From Plasmodium coatneyi (taxonomy: Eukaryota; Apicomplexa; Aconoidasida; Haemosporida; Plasmodiidae), in assembly GCF_001680005.1 (NCBI RefSeq), contig NC_033566.1, positions 744,001 through 808,000 of the forward strand: a stretch of 64,000 bases of DNA, given 5' to 3'. The number at the start of each line of letters is the position of its first letter. The stretch's first letter is position 1. The translations under genes were made by a program, and so were the position numbers. Below the pieces are notes generated by a model. It did not search any database, was not told where the DNA came from, and saw only the letters and a program-made list of their open reading frames with translations. Below are positions 21,605 through 33,604 of this stretch, piece after piece.

Positions 21605-24600
21605 CGTTAAATTTCGATTAAAGGGCCCAAAAAGTATATGGCAAACAGAAGAAATTTTTTTTTTTTTTTTTTTGAAAAAAGGAAAGGATTTATGTTTTGA
21701 AAAAAGAATTGTTTTTTTTTTTAATACAAGATAACAATTCTTCGTGTTATGTACGAAAAATTCCTTTAACAACTTTCTTCGACTTGGCTGACGTTGTACA
21801 TGCCAACGAAGCGAGTTTACAGAATTGTATACCGTATGCATTATCCGTCATAACGGAATGACTGAATGAATATGTATGCGCGCTGAACAAAGATATAACA
21901 CCATCACTAATGAAGAGTGATACACGTTACACAGCTTAAGCGAAGTATTCAAAAGGCTGTAACGTAACCGTTATTGATAGGGAAACTTAAAAAAAGGGAA
22001 AAAAATAGTACCAGGTACGCCATACGTACATACGTATATATATGTGACCCATCAGAGGAGCGCGAACCATTTTTTTTTGTTGTTCTCGTAAAATTTTGAA
22101 ATTTGCAGTTACTTTTAAAATTTTGTCAGAGAACCTGAAAAAGTGACTTATGCGTCCTGTGTGTATATGCGTAGTGTACATCTTTCTGTGTGCATTTGAC
22201 TTACCCTCCCCCTACACACGCGGCCCCGATAGGTACATATAGTACCACTTTCGTTGTTACGTTTCTTTGCTATACCTCCCTGCTTACATACTCATGTGTA
22301 GTTAAATATACTGGTAAGGCGCACATCGCGCGTAGGCACATATGGGCACATACACGTACAAACGTGCGTACATACATAGTTACATACGTGTATACATATG
22401 CATACATAAGTGCACCTGCTTGTGTAACTTCCATTACGAATGCTTGTCTGCCACACGTCCAACGCACTCACTGGTCTAAAAGTAAAAAGTTAATCATATA
22501 AAGATATAAAAAAACGGTATAAAAACCGGTTGGTATCGATAAGCAGAACGGCACATGCGCTTAACCATAAAATGAGCAAAAACGTTAATATATTAACGAT
22601 TTAAAGGGAAAAAATAAAAAATTCTTGGGGGAAAAAATAGGAAGGAAAATAAGGTTATATGAATAAATAGACCGTATCTGCCTTATTGGAAAAATACCCT
22701 CATGTGCAGAACAAGCATGCGTGTCCAACTGTGCTTTGCTAAATTGGTGTGTGACTGTACCTGCGTGAGAGTTAACGTGCTGCCCATGTATGTGCCTATA
22801 TAACGCGTATGCTGCCATTCCGTTGTAATTTAATTTTTCTTTTTTTACAAAAGGGTCCGCGGTTCATTTACGTAGAGTGTACTTTATTTTGGAGAAAATT
22901 GTAACGTCGTAATTGTAGGCGGGAGTGGAGAGCATACCTTTTTACCCATACACGCATGTTATAAGTATATAAAAAGAAGTAAATGCACAATGCGCTTTGT
23001 TCATGTGTAGTTGAGAGTGTATCAAGTTGTGCGTACAAATATATGTGCCTATTCGTTTATGTGTATGCGTTTATGCCTATACTTTTCGTGCTGGTACGCT
23101 CGCAAGAATGAAAAAAATATAAATATGTGCCTATCCAATGATGGACTGATTACCCATGGATAGATGTACAACATACATGCATGTCCCAAATAGAAGGTAA
23201 ACGCGTCATACAAAAAAAAAAAAAAAGTAGCTAGTAGTAGGAAGAATAAAATAAACATGTTAATGCAAAATTAAATTTTGATTTATTTTTCATCGTAAAG
23301 TAATACTTCGCAACGTCGTGTTCGTTTCTGTTGCTTATTTTTACATAGGCGTCGGACGTTTCGCGTGAGCATATTGGTATGTTGTGTGTTTATATTTACC
23401 ATATGTTGTGTTGTACATTTTTATGTGCGTTGAGCGGTTACAATATATACCTACGTACATGCCACATTTACATGTATGTACTTTTTCACCATTGCGCTGA
23501 CCCCCTTAGTTATGTCATATCCCCTGCACATACTCGTTTAAGTTAACATTAAACAAGACGTTACATGTCTTATGTGAGTAGATCCCGTGCTCCACGGATA
23601 ATGCATTTAGCGCGCATCCGTCTTTTTGTAGTACCCATCGTTTATCCTAGCCTTATGCTAGCCTCTCGCTGTGTTGTTCTGGCGTTATGAAGTTTTATTT
23701 TTATTCCCAAAGGGAGACAAAAGTATGGATGTGAACTCCGCATGAGTACCACACAACTACATATGCCACGTTACATGTATGCCAAAAAATGAGATTAATA
23801 AGTGTGTGTTTAATTTAGCCCAGTTCTGCAACAATGCTGATAAAGAAAAAGGGAATTGTAAGAAAAATATTTAATTTAATATAATTCGATACAATTTAAT
23901 TTGACATATTTTAATTTAATTAATTTTTTTTTTTTTTCTTACTCGCACGAAGCATGGTTGTAAAGGACACTTACTCGAAATGAACCACAAGAGGGGGTGG
24001 AAAAGCACAGAAAAAAAAAAAAAGCTAATTTGTAGGAATGCGTATATATACATATATACACATATATATGTATACGTGTTTTTTTTTTTTTTTTTTTATT
24101 CCCTTTTTGGGTGTAGCATGTAGAAGGTATAGCATTTTATGCACGCGCAAAGGGGATTTAAATATTTTTGTATTTTTTCCCCGACAGTTGTACAGTTACT
24201 CATTCACGTGCCTATACACGTGTAAAGAGAAAAGTATCACGGAGACCCTCACGTTGTGTCCCGTTGAGCCATGTGCGTAATGGATAAGTGAAGGCGTGCC
24301 CTGCCACTGTTCCTTACCATTTTCGTGTGCATATTTGGGTTTACATCTCTGCATGCCACTTTTTTTTTTTTGCTAATTCGTTTTTTTCTCTGACTCTTTG
24401 TTTCATATCATACGTTTAAGCACATCTGCGTGAACACACGTGGAAGAACTGCATACGTACGGATGTGCTGTCCCTCTGCAGAGTGTATCTACTTTTCTTT
24501 GACTTAAGGGAGATCCTACGCAGAGGTGGAGGAAGTATCCTCAAGAGTGTAAATGCAGTTGTCCGCTTAGCATTCCCACTCTCTACGCACGCGTACATAT

Positions 24601-25230
24601 TTGCACATACGAATGGCTGCATGAGCGTCCGCGTGGATAACCGCACCTGCATGCGTGACCTCTCGTAAAAGGAAATAAATCCACCCAATTTTGTGCACAT
24701 ACGAATTCACCATTTATTTATCTTTTAAGAAAATTACACCAAGTGATGTGATTTTTTTTTCCCTTTTCCCCTTTTATTTTATATTTTTTTTTTTTGTTTC
24801 ATTTACCACCTTCTCCTTTAAGCGTAATTGTCCATTTGAACGCACAGGAAGGAAGAGAGGGGTGTTAACCTGGCAGAGATTCGTTCTTGCCAAGTGCGTT
24901 GCTAAGCAGACGTGTAGGTGCAGTGGTGAGTACATTCACACACGCGTTGCTCACAACGTAATAATCCGAAGGGATACGCGAAAAAGGGGCAGTGCCTACC
25001 AATAGCCAATTTTTAAAGAAATAGGAAAAGAATAAGACCTCGCGAGTTGGATGTAGCGAAGGCAACAGGATTACGCAACGAATAAAAAAAAAAAAAAAAA
25101 AAACAATTTATTGAATAATAGAGGAAGTTAGAGCCATTCAGAGGGAGAAAGCACAACAAAATAGTTAATCGAAATAACTACCGAAACAACGTCGTCTTTA
25201 ATATCATTTCAAGGTTGTAGCGCAGGGAAT

Positions 25231-25232
<2 letters not shown>

Positions 25233-25269
<37 letters not shown>
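25233..25269. repeat. Poly(T) run, 37 bp, upstream of FCP1-like gene
   Basis: A homopolymer of 37 T lies about 290 bp upstream of the proposed FCP1 start codon. This is a plausible nucleosome-depleted promoter element; its length may also be affected by sequencing error. Confidence 0.9.
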
Positions 25270-25272
<3 letters not shown>

Positions 25273-25557
25273 GAAAAGAGCTAGGTATACCGTCTTAAGG
25301 GACACTAACGGTTAGGCCAAATAAAACGTTTGTTTGGTACTTTGACTGTGTACCTTCCCTTCCCTGTGGGCTTCATATTTTGACAGTTTTTCCCCTATCT
25401 GATCATACAACGCGTAAACACGTGTATATTTGATAGCAGGGGGGGAGAATACCCCAGGATTCATGCACAAGTGTGTTTAAGTTCACACACGTGGATATCC
25501 GTCTTTCTTACACCCCTTTTCTCTCCCGTTATTTTAAAAAATTTAACATCCAGTGTC

Positions 25558-28500
25558 ATGCTGGAAATGGAGGGAAGGGACGGTCCCAACGATGCAGAGA
25601 TGGACTCCATTGCATCAGCATTAATGGAAAGCAAAAAGAGACTGTATTCCGGTGAAGGAGGTAGTAACAATATGAACACTTTGAGGGGGAATGCAAGAGG
25701 TGGCGCTAGGGGAATTGTCAGAGGCAGCGTGAGGGGTAGTCTAAGGGGCAGCGTCAGAGGAAACGCGAGGAACAGTCAAATTAATATGTACAACGAAATG
25801 AATGAAGGGAATAGCGACTACGATCGAGGAATAACTATGCACACCCTTGATCAATTTAGTAGTCCCAGTTACCAATCAAACAACATTAGTGTGGCAAATG
25901 CGGCTACTAGTATTTCAAATGACGCAGGTAGCGCTAGTAATAATATGATGGGTTCTCTAAAGAATCTCGTCTACAGTAATAGTAACGCCGGTGGAGGTAG
26001 TCCGGGCAGCAACGATCTCCCCACTGATAAGTCAAGTAACTTCTCCCAATATAAGGATGGCTTCCTCGACAACACGGAGGCTAGCCAAATGAAGGGTAAC
26101 AATTTTTCCAATCGAGTCGGAAAAAACGTAAACGTCAATGGTATAAACCTTGGTGGAGGTGGCCCAAATCATTTGGGCGCTAATAGGAACGCAAGGGGAT
26201 TTAGAAATCGCTTCACTCATTTTAGCAGAAGTTCCATGAATCATGGCGTCATTAACCAAAATGTTGGGTGGGACGATAGGGGCAATGTTGGCACGGTTGA
26301 CGGAGACGAGCTACAAGGAGAGAAGGACATAGACAACAACGAGGGCGAGCAGCAGCAAGGGTTCTCCTTCTACGGACGGAATAATCAGCTCTCCCAGATT
26401 ACGCAGCAAAATATGCAAAGCCAATATGGCCCACGGAGTGAGCTTTACCATCCAAATGACGATGCGGAAGGTGCAGACAGAAGGAACATGTCTGCTCCAA
26501 ATGAAGACATCTATGGCAACGCGTTGGGAGACGGGTTCTATGACGATGCCCAAAAAAGAAGTAACCAAGGCGTAAATAAAGCGCATTCTAGAAATGTATA
26601 CGAAAATAGGAAATTAGTAAACAACAAATTGTTTGCCAACGTAAGCACGAATGGGGAGGACAACAACGTGGTGAATCATCTGGCGGGTACTAGAGACATC
26701 GATGCTGGGGATCCCTCCAGGGCGAGTAACAACCTACCTTTTAGCACAGCCAATGATGAGGAAATGAAAAATGTGAACAACCAAAATATGGTGACAGACC
26801 AGACACACGCAAGTAGCAACATACACATGATCAGAAACGACAAAAATAATACCACCATGAACTATACTAATATCGGGAAAAAGAGAAAAAATGTTAAATT
26901 TGATAGTAACACGTTTCAAAAGCAGAAGCAAAAAAAAAATTATTATAAGACCTTTAACGATTCTTTAAAGAGGTATAGCAATAACTCTCTAAAAATTATC
27001 AACACGGGTATAAAAAAGGGAGGCAATTCATCTTTTTATGGCAATCCGGAGAGTGAAAGGGGGCTCCTGGATATTAACTTGGGTGTGAATACACTTGGCG
27101 GTCAGGTGCAAGCCCATGGGAATGACGGTGCTGTAATGGAGGCAGCAAACAAAAGCAACATTGCACCAAATAGCGCCGCACCAAACAGCGCTACCGCCGG
27201 GGGAACCAAGACTATCGCCCGAAACAATCACGTCAGTAACTTCTACCCCAGCATGAAGAAAAAGCCGTTTAACAACATGACCTTCTCGCTTAACAAGTAT
27301 GTCAACTGGTATGTAAACTTTGACCGCCTTAAAAACAAAAAAACGAATAATCAAAAGGTGATAAACAAAGGAAGCGGCACAGGTGCAGCGGCAATGGGCG
27401 GTAGGAATGAAGCGGACGTGTGTGATGGCAACATGATGAACCCGGGACAGAACTTCCCTGATCGGAACGCAAGAAACCAGAATGGGGATGAATCCTTTAC
27501 CAGTTACAGAGCCGGGTCCAGCGAATTCACCCAGGTGGGAAACCCCAGCGGGGGAAACCTCTCCGAATTGAATAACCTCGCCAAGAACCTCAACTTGGAG
27601 TTACTAAAAAATTTGAGAGACAGCCTTCAAAATGAAATGAGCGGAAATGTAGGCAATAAGGATGCCTCCAAGGTGAAGAGCAGCATCCCCAGTTATATAG
27701 AGTGCCTTAGCGAGGTGTCCGAAATTAGTGATGAGGAGGAGGGAGACGAAAGTGATAAGGAGAAGGATAACAGTGCCCAGTTGGGAAGAGATAAAAACGC
27801 CTTCCCCAAGTGGACTAACAACATGACTGAAACGGAAGGAGCAGCAGGGATGCGTCAGGCGAATGGGACCTCTGCTTCACACGCTGCTAACGAAGGGGTG
27901 ACACACGGGTATGGCTCAAACCAGGGCCCCTGTGGCAAGACAGACCTAATGCAGAGTCTGTATAGGCTGTACAACAATGACAGAGGAGCGGATGCAAATC
28001 CGAATGTGAAGGAAGAAATTAGTGCTGAACAATCAGGTGGAAAACCATTCCAAGGTGGAGTTCAATCAAGTGATAATTATCACCTCTATGGGGATAAGCA
28101 TTCTTTCCAACAAATGGATAGTGAAACAGGCAAGAAAGAGGCCCCATTTGGAAGCCCAAATAACATCGAAATGAGCGAATTGGGGGAAGAAAACGAAGAA
28201 GAGGACGACGAAACGGAACCGTTTGAACAAATGAGAAACGAAGATTTGTTTATTAATTCATATATGCCGTACCCGCCAGAAAAATACAGTAGTATGTACG
28301 AGCTGCACGAAATAAAAATCTTGTCCCCTCATATATTGAAGACCAAATTTCACAAGGATGGAAAAAGCAGTTATCATTCCTCCCTAAAGGATGGAAAATT
28401 AATTCTGCTACTCGACCTCGATAACACGCTACTACAGGCCACGTCGTTCGCAAAATTTAACATGGAATTGCCTTTGGAAAATTTTGTTGATGAAAATGGA

Positions 28501-29799
28501 GAACCCGAGTTGTATAAATTCTTCCTACCCTATTATAACTTTTTTTATTACTTAAAATTTAGACCGTATGTACGTCAGTTTTTGCAAATCCTATCCCTAT
28601 ACTATGAATTGTCCATTTATACCAATGCGACTAGAGAGTATGCAGATGTAGTTATCGCTATTTTGGACCCAGATAGAACCCTATTTGCTGATAGAATAGT
28701 TGCTAGATGCAATTCTGCTGATAGGGAAGAAAATAAAAACTTTTCCAAAATATATCCTAATGTAGACGCCAAGTATGTTATCGCTTTTGATGATCGAAAA
28801 GACGTTTGGACAGACATTCCTCATTCACATATTTTAAAAGCAGAACATTATAATTTTTTCGATCTAAGTAAATATGATATAATTTCTCATTTTAAAGAAC
28901 CCAGCACATGTAAGAAAAGGTTCGTTGATATGGATATGCATCTCCATTTCATGACAAAAGTTCTCCTCAAAGTACACAAGCAATTTTTCGAAAGACCACT
29001 GGAGGTAAATGTTGGAAAACTCATGGACGAAATTATGTTAAGTACGTTAAGCAATGTTGGGGTATATTTTACAGGCTTTAGAAAAAACTCCAAAAATTCC
29101 CAACATGTACTTTCATCAGATTGTGAAGATAGGCAAAAAGAAATAGCCTTGGAATTGGGGGCGAAAATTTATACAAACTATGATATGCCTGGAGTTACAC
29201 ATATTATTGCTGCTAAAAATTGCACTGATAATTTAATCAAATCTAAGAATGCCAATTATAATCATATACAGAAGGTTCACACTTTGTGGCTTTACCATTG
29301 TAGGGGTACTTTGCAGAGTGGAGACTCTACCTACTTTGATGCCGATGAGTTGTGCAAAATTTACAATAACAAACCGCCTCTGCACCCTAAGAAGGATCAC
29401 TGGTTTTTTGGCAATAAGGACGAAATGAGGAAACAAGATGATACTAGTGAATGCGTAAAAATAGAAAATCTTAAATCCAGAATTTTTCTAGGTACAGGTG
29501 AATACACGAACGACGCAGTTATATGCTCGCCACTCGAACAGATCAACATTAAGTGGATTGAAAAAGAAGTTAAGTTGAGGCAAATTTATGACACACCCGG
29601 TGCAGCTACTTCTTCCCCTGTTGGGGTCGGAACCGACGGACAACAGCACAACAAAGACGCAATGCGTGAGAGGACCCCACACAGTGAAATGAGCCCCCTT
29701 GGTGAACACATGGACGAGGATGACAATTTTACCTATGAGGATGGCAACGTGGAGGAGGAGGGAGAGGAAGCCGAGGGCGAGGGTGTCATCTCCAGCTAG
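25558..29799 (+). CDS. FCP1-like RNA polymerase II CTD phosphatase with BRCT domain
   Basis: FCP1 enzymes remove phosphate from the C-terminal repeat domain of RNA polymerase II in the nucleus. I chose the ATG at 25558 (MLEMEGRDGP), giving 1413 residues; the frame is open upstream to 25471 but has no ATG there. The first 900 residues are Asn/Gly-rich, with an RG-repeat patch at about 42-75 (RGNARGGARGIVRGSVRGSL). The catalytic FCPH domain is at about 945-1115: KLILLLDLDNTLLQ contains the DxDxT nucleophile/acid pair (Asp953, Asp955), followed by FRPYVRQFLQILSLYYELSI, YTNATREYAD and AFDDRKDVW, which carries the later acidic pair. A BRCT domain follows at about 1160-1280 (GVYFTGFRKNS through VHTLWLYHCRGTL). 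FCPH plus BRCT is the FCP1 architecture and rules out the small SCP/NIF phosphatases. The acidic C-terminus also fits FCP1. Confidence 0.92.
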   Translation: MLEMEGRDGPNDAEMDSIASALMESKKRLYSGEGGSNNMNTLRGNARGGARGIVRGSVRGSLRGSVRGNARNSQINMYNEMNEGNSDYDRGITMHTLDQFSSPSYQSNNISVANAATSISNDAGSASNNMMGSLKNLVYSNSNAGGGSPGSNDLPTDKSSNFSQYKDGFLDNTEASQMKGNNFSNRVGKNVNVNGINLGGGGPNHLGANRNARGFRNRFTHFSRSSMNHGVINQNVGWDDRGNVGTVDGDELQGEKDIDNNEGEQQQGFSFYGRNNQLSQITQQNMQSQYGPRSELYHPNDDAEGADRRNMSAPNEDIYGNALGDGFYDDAQKRSNQGVNKAHSRNVYENRKLVNNKLFANVSTNGEDNNVVNHLAGTRDIDAGDPSRASNNLPFSTANDEEMKNVNNQNMVTDQTHASSNIHMIRNDKNNTTMNYTNIGKKRKNVKFDSNTFQKQKQKKNYYKTFNDSLKRYSNNSLKIINTGIKKGGNSSFYGNPESERGLLDINLGVNTLGGQVQAHGNDGAVMEAANKSNIAPNSAAPNSATAGGTKTIARNNHVSNFYPSMKKKPFNNMTFSLNKYVNWYVNFDRLKNKKTNNQKVINKGSGTGAAAMGGRNEADVCDGNMMNPGQNFPDRNARNQNGDESFTSYRAGSSEFTQVGNPSGGNLSELNNLAKNLNLELLKNLRDSLQNEMSGNVGNKDASKVKSSIPSYIECLSEVSEISDEEEGDESDKEKDNSAQLGRDKNAFPKWTNNMTETEGAAGMRQANGTSASHAANEGVTHGYGSNQGPCGKTDLMQSLYRLYNNDRGADANPNVKEEISAEQSGGKPFQGGVQSSDNYHLYGDKHSFQQMDSETGKKEAPFGSPNNIEMSELGEENEEEDDETEPFEQMRNEDLFINSYMPYPPEKYSSMYELHEIKILSPHILKTKFHKDGKSSYHSSLKDGKLILLLDLDNTLLQATSFAKFNMELPLENFVDENGEPELYKFFLPYYNFFYYLKFRPYVRQFLQILSLYYELSIYTNATREYADVVIAILDPDRTLFADRIVARCNSADREENKNFSKIYPNVDAKYVIAFDDRKDVWTDIPHSHILKAEHYNFFDLSKYDIISHFKEPSTCKKRFVDMDMHLHFMTKVLLKVHKQFFERPLEVNVGKLMDEIMLSTLSNVGVYFTGFRKNSKNSQHVLSSDCEDRQKEIALELGAKIYTNYDMPGVTHIIAAKNCTDNLIKSKNANYNHIQKVHTLWLYHCRGTLQSGDSTYFDADELCKIYNNKPPLHPKKDHWFFGNKDEMRKQDDTSECVKIENLKSRIFLGTGEYTNDAVICSPLEQINIKWIEKEVKLRQIYDTPGAATSSPVGVGTDGQQHNKDAMRERTPHSEMSPLGEHMDEDDNFTYEDGNVEEEGEEAEGEGVISS

Positions 29800-31447
29800 A
29801 TCTGCATCCTCAGTAGGGATAAAACACCCATTTGTCCTGTTCATCTTCTCACCACATACGTCTTTTTTTTTTTTGTATCATCTTTTCTTGATGCACTTCC
29901 AAATGAATATATTTTTTGTGACTTTATTTTTTGTTTGCCTCACGGGATGTGCATCAACACGTTTTCGTAGCTTCCATTTTGACATTCCATATTTCCACTT
30001 TTCCGACTGGTGGTGCGCATCAAAATGGTGCCTCCTCACAGTGGCGGCCGCTACTTTTCTAACACTTTGAAGCTACGTACATTTGTTCATTTGATTAAAA
30101 AAAAATAAATCAACAGCTACAAATATCCAAACATGTAGATGCCTGCATATGCATGTAGAATAACACGTTTTGGGAACTTTTGCAAATTTTTAATAAAACC
30201 CTTATGGAATACACGTCACTTCGGCAAAATAAGCCTCGTTTTGAGGGGATAACTATCCCCCCTTCAATGAGTTTGCGCTGGAAAATGGGGGAAATTCTCC
30301 TTTATACATATAGTGGTGCCTTGCCATAACAGTCGAACAGCCTTTTTTTCCCCGTTTGTGGATAACACACATATTTGCTTCTGTAGCTTGAACAGACGGG
30401 GAGAAAAACGAGAAGGAAAAAAAATATATACATATGTAAATATAAGCGTTTTCTCCTACACAACGTCATCACATGGTAGTCTAGTGAATACTCCCATAAA
30501 TAGCTGCAAATTACTTTGTTTATCTACCCTTTTAACAGTGGCTCCCCTTCATAAGTGCGGCGAATCCCCACCCTTATAATGATGCTTCTTCCCAAAGAGG
30601 GAAAAAAATATATCACACGCTGATGAACTACACACACACATGCAGAGAGTAAAGTAGCAGTTACGTAAATCCAAAATGGCTATCCTTAATGGAAAACTCC
30701 CATAGATAACTCACCACTGGTCTTTTTTTAAAAAAAAAAATGTGAAAGATGCGCTTGGAAAATGGAATGCTATGTGTAATACCACACTGAAAAGATATAA
30801 CTCTTTCGCCGAGCTGCGTAATTTTTCCTAATTTAAAAAAAAAAAAAGGATATCCATAGACACAATTAGAAGGTCGTGGAGGCCCCAATTTGCCTCTTCC
30901 CCGAGTAGAGAAAAGCCCTTTTTTAAAATGGAAAACCTTCAATAAAGAGGGGAGAATTCCCATAGACACTTCGCGTTGCGTAGGACAGAGACAATTCGGC
31001 CGATCTGTACACACAAACACACATGGGTGGGAATAAATGGGAAGGCAATTTTACAAACATTTTAAAATTATTTTGTAGGAAGAATAATTTCCGTTTATCG
31101 AAATTGCCACTCTATTGTAGTGGGGGAGAGTCATGCTGAGGTTTCCCCCCACAAGGAAAACACGTTAGGGCTGCCTCCCAGAGGAAAAAGAGGGGCTAGG
31201 AACAAAATATGATACCCTCTACAAAGCACACAAACAAGCAAACAAGCAAACTAACAAACTATTGTGACCCCAAGTTGGTGAAAAACAGGAGTACCCACCA
31301 GATAGTGCTAACCGCTTCAGGTGAAAGATATCTGTCCAAGAACATCCCAAATAGGTTCAGAAGGACGAACATATACAAATGAACAAGTTAGCATATACGC
31401 AAGAGACAAAAGAGGAGTGACGCGCATCTTCTTTCACACCCCATTTT
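29800..31447. other. Intergenic region, FCP1 to P4H-like gene
   Basis: A tandem arrangement: 3' UTR of the FCP1-like gene and promoter of the next plus-strand gene. It contains short A and T tracts and a small caaacaag/caaactaac cluster near 31229-31258. Short overlapping frames on both strands are not supported as genes. Confidence 0.55.
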
Positions 31448-33604
31448 ATGATAAGGCCAACCGACAGAATACATCGGGATAATCACAAAATGAGCGGACC
31501 AGACAAAAAATACATCACTGTGTACTACTGCAGAAATGGTGGAACGAACCACGGAAAGAACAGAAAGGAAAGGCAAGAAATAAATAAGGGATACGTAACG
31601 ATAGAAATAACTAGGATGAAGCAGAGGATACACCCCTATAGGAAGGCAGAAAGCCAGCTTATTTTTCGAAAGAGGAGTTCGAAAAGCGGCAGACGGAGGG
31701 GCAATGCAAGTAGCATGGATAGCGGCATCGACCGAGTTAGGGATCCAGGGAAGGAGTCCCTGGCGAGTTGCATAAACTCCTTTTTGGAAGAAAACGCAAA
31801 GTGGAGCTGGAAGAAAATATTACTCGACTTGGTGAACGATACAAAAAACAGAATCAGCGAAAAGATTAACGCTTTCCTTAAAGTGTTCGTTTTAAGTGCA
31901 GATTATTTTCCCAATGAGCTGCAGATAAATGACGACGCGATGACGATGATGATGGGTCAGGGGCCAACTGGACCCGTGAGCTACTTCAACGCAGAGCGCG
32001 CGAAAATGCTGCTGGAGTCTGCATCTGTGTACGATAAAAAATGCACCACTGAGGGGGTTACAACCCAGGGGAGGTTCTCTGCTTCGAGATGTCTACCAAT
32101 AAATGGGGACTCCTTCGGACACGCCAATGATAACGGAGTTCATAACAACGCGGGGGTAAGGGACAACAACTACTATATTCATAATTTGAACAACCTTAAT
32201 AGCTTCAACAGATCACTTTTTAACCACAACATATGGGGTCAGTCGGGTTTTTTTACCACCCCCAACTCGGGCAATGATTCGTATTTACCGCAAAATTGGG
32301 AACCCCCCTACTTGCACACACACTCTGCTCCTTCGAAAAAACAAAATGTAAAAAACTTCTACATTTCTGTGGTTAACAAAAAAACGAATGTGAAGGAGGT
32401 GAGGAAAATTAGCCTCATGGAAATTTGCAGCTCTCCCTACTTCTTCCTGTGCCAAGGGTTTCTCTCAGACTTGGAGAGCTACTTAGCTCTGAATCACTGC
32501 CTTTTGTATCTTAAGGTAAGGAGCTAAAATGGGGCTTTTACCATGAAAACCCACATGATCCCCACGCGGGGATCCTTCGCGGTTCGTTATGTGCGAAGGG
32601 GAGGGAACACAACATGAATGCTTACATTCGCAATACCGCGTTATTACCTCGCCAACACCCCCTCCTGCAACCTCATAACTTGCCACCGCGTAGATACCCC
32701 TTTCCTTTTTCAGAAAAAAAAAGCAGAGCTCTCGCAGATCAACGTGAACTTGTTCTCCTCCCTGATAGACGTCGATGAAGTCAACTTCTTAGAAGAAGGT
32801 GTGTCCAAATCCATTCTCAGACACGCCATTAGAAGACTCACCACTTTGTTCAAAATTCCAACTGATGACATAAAATCGGTAGAGTTCTGTCTGTACATAA
32901 AAGGCAGCGAACAGATGGAGACCCTAAATTTTACCCGACGGAGTATTTACAGATATTTCATTTTTATATTTTTAACCAGCGAAGAGGGAAACTTTATGGT
33001 GTTCCCCCGGAGTGGGCTGAAAATTATGACCAGCATTGGGAACTGCGTGATATGTGAATTCTCCGGGGTGGAGAATGATTCCAGCCCAAGCAACAGTGGC
33101 TTCAAATTCGATCTCTCAGAAGAGAAACTGTTCTTCCTAAAAGTTAACCTCCAGGAAAACGTAGATTTGCACCAACTGTTAGTAAAAGAAACGGGTGCTG
33201 CCGCAACAGCTGGTACGTCGTTTCCCAGGGCCTCCACATTTGCAGAATTGTCCTGCACAGGCTCTCCTAATGCCAATTATTCTTATAATTATTCTCCTCC
33301 CCATGCCCATGTTATCTCCAACCGTATGAACCTCACTAGCGTTGGCTTCAACCCGGTGATCAATCCATTTTCGTGTGTTCAGCAGAACGTAGACACCATC
33401 AACAGAAAGATAATGCAGCTGAACATGAACAGTATGCGCAACTTATACTTAAGGACGAATACTGCTAAAAATTGCGCAGCCCCCTTTGTCGTGCCCGTTT
33501 CGCAGTTTTCACAGCACCAAATGGGGGATAACTCCCCCAAAGGTGCTAACGAACATATGTTGCACGTGAGAAATGAGTTACCCATTAACCAACACATTTG
33601 GTAA
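31448..33604 (+). CDS. Protein with a degenerate prolyl-4-hydroxylase-like domain (2 exons)
   Basis: Exon 1 is 31448-32515 and exon 2 is 32714-33604. The 198-bp intron has donor GTAAGG and acceptor TTTTTCAG and keeps the frame (phase 0), giving 652 residues. Starting at the second Met (31490, MSGPDKKY) is also possible. I recognise no named gene. Residues 330-500 resemble a 2-oxoglutarate/Fe(II) prolyl-4-hydroxylase fold in three ordered blocks: PYFFLCQGFLSDLESYLALN (330-349, like the FLSxEECDxLI helix), ILRHAIRRLTTLFKIP plus VEFCLYIKGSEQ (390-423), and RYFIFIFLTSEEGNFMVFPR then SGLKIM (436-461, like YLNDVEEGGETVFP and GLKVKP). The iron-binding HxD motif would fall near METLNF (424-429), and no distal His is seen, so it would be inactive. 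The N-terminal half is polar and Asn-rich with a basic patch (RKRSSKSGRRRG). The fold assignment is inference. Confidence 0.85.

Larger units (their letters stand above)
18767..25557. other. 6.8-kb gene-poor divergent intergenic region
   Basis: No reading frame longer than about 105 codons and no recognizable protein or RNA gene is found between SF3B5 and FCP1. The stretch holds a 34-A run at 21570-21603, a 37-T run at 25233-25269, AT microsatellites (20842-20865, 21042-21072 and 24040-24078), and a zone at 22330-22420 made of short alternating tacgta/cacgta/catacg words. I see nothing else definite. It is much longer than the other intergenic spaces here and could hold long 5' UTRs, non-coding RNA, or a small-exon gene I failed to see. 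Confidence 0.5.
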
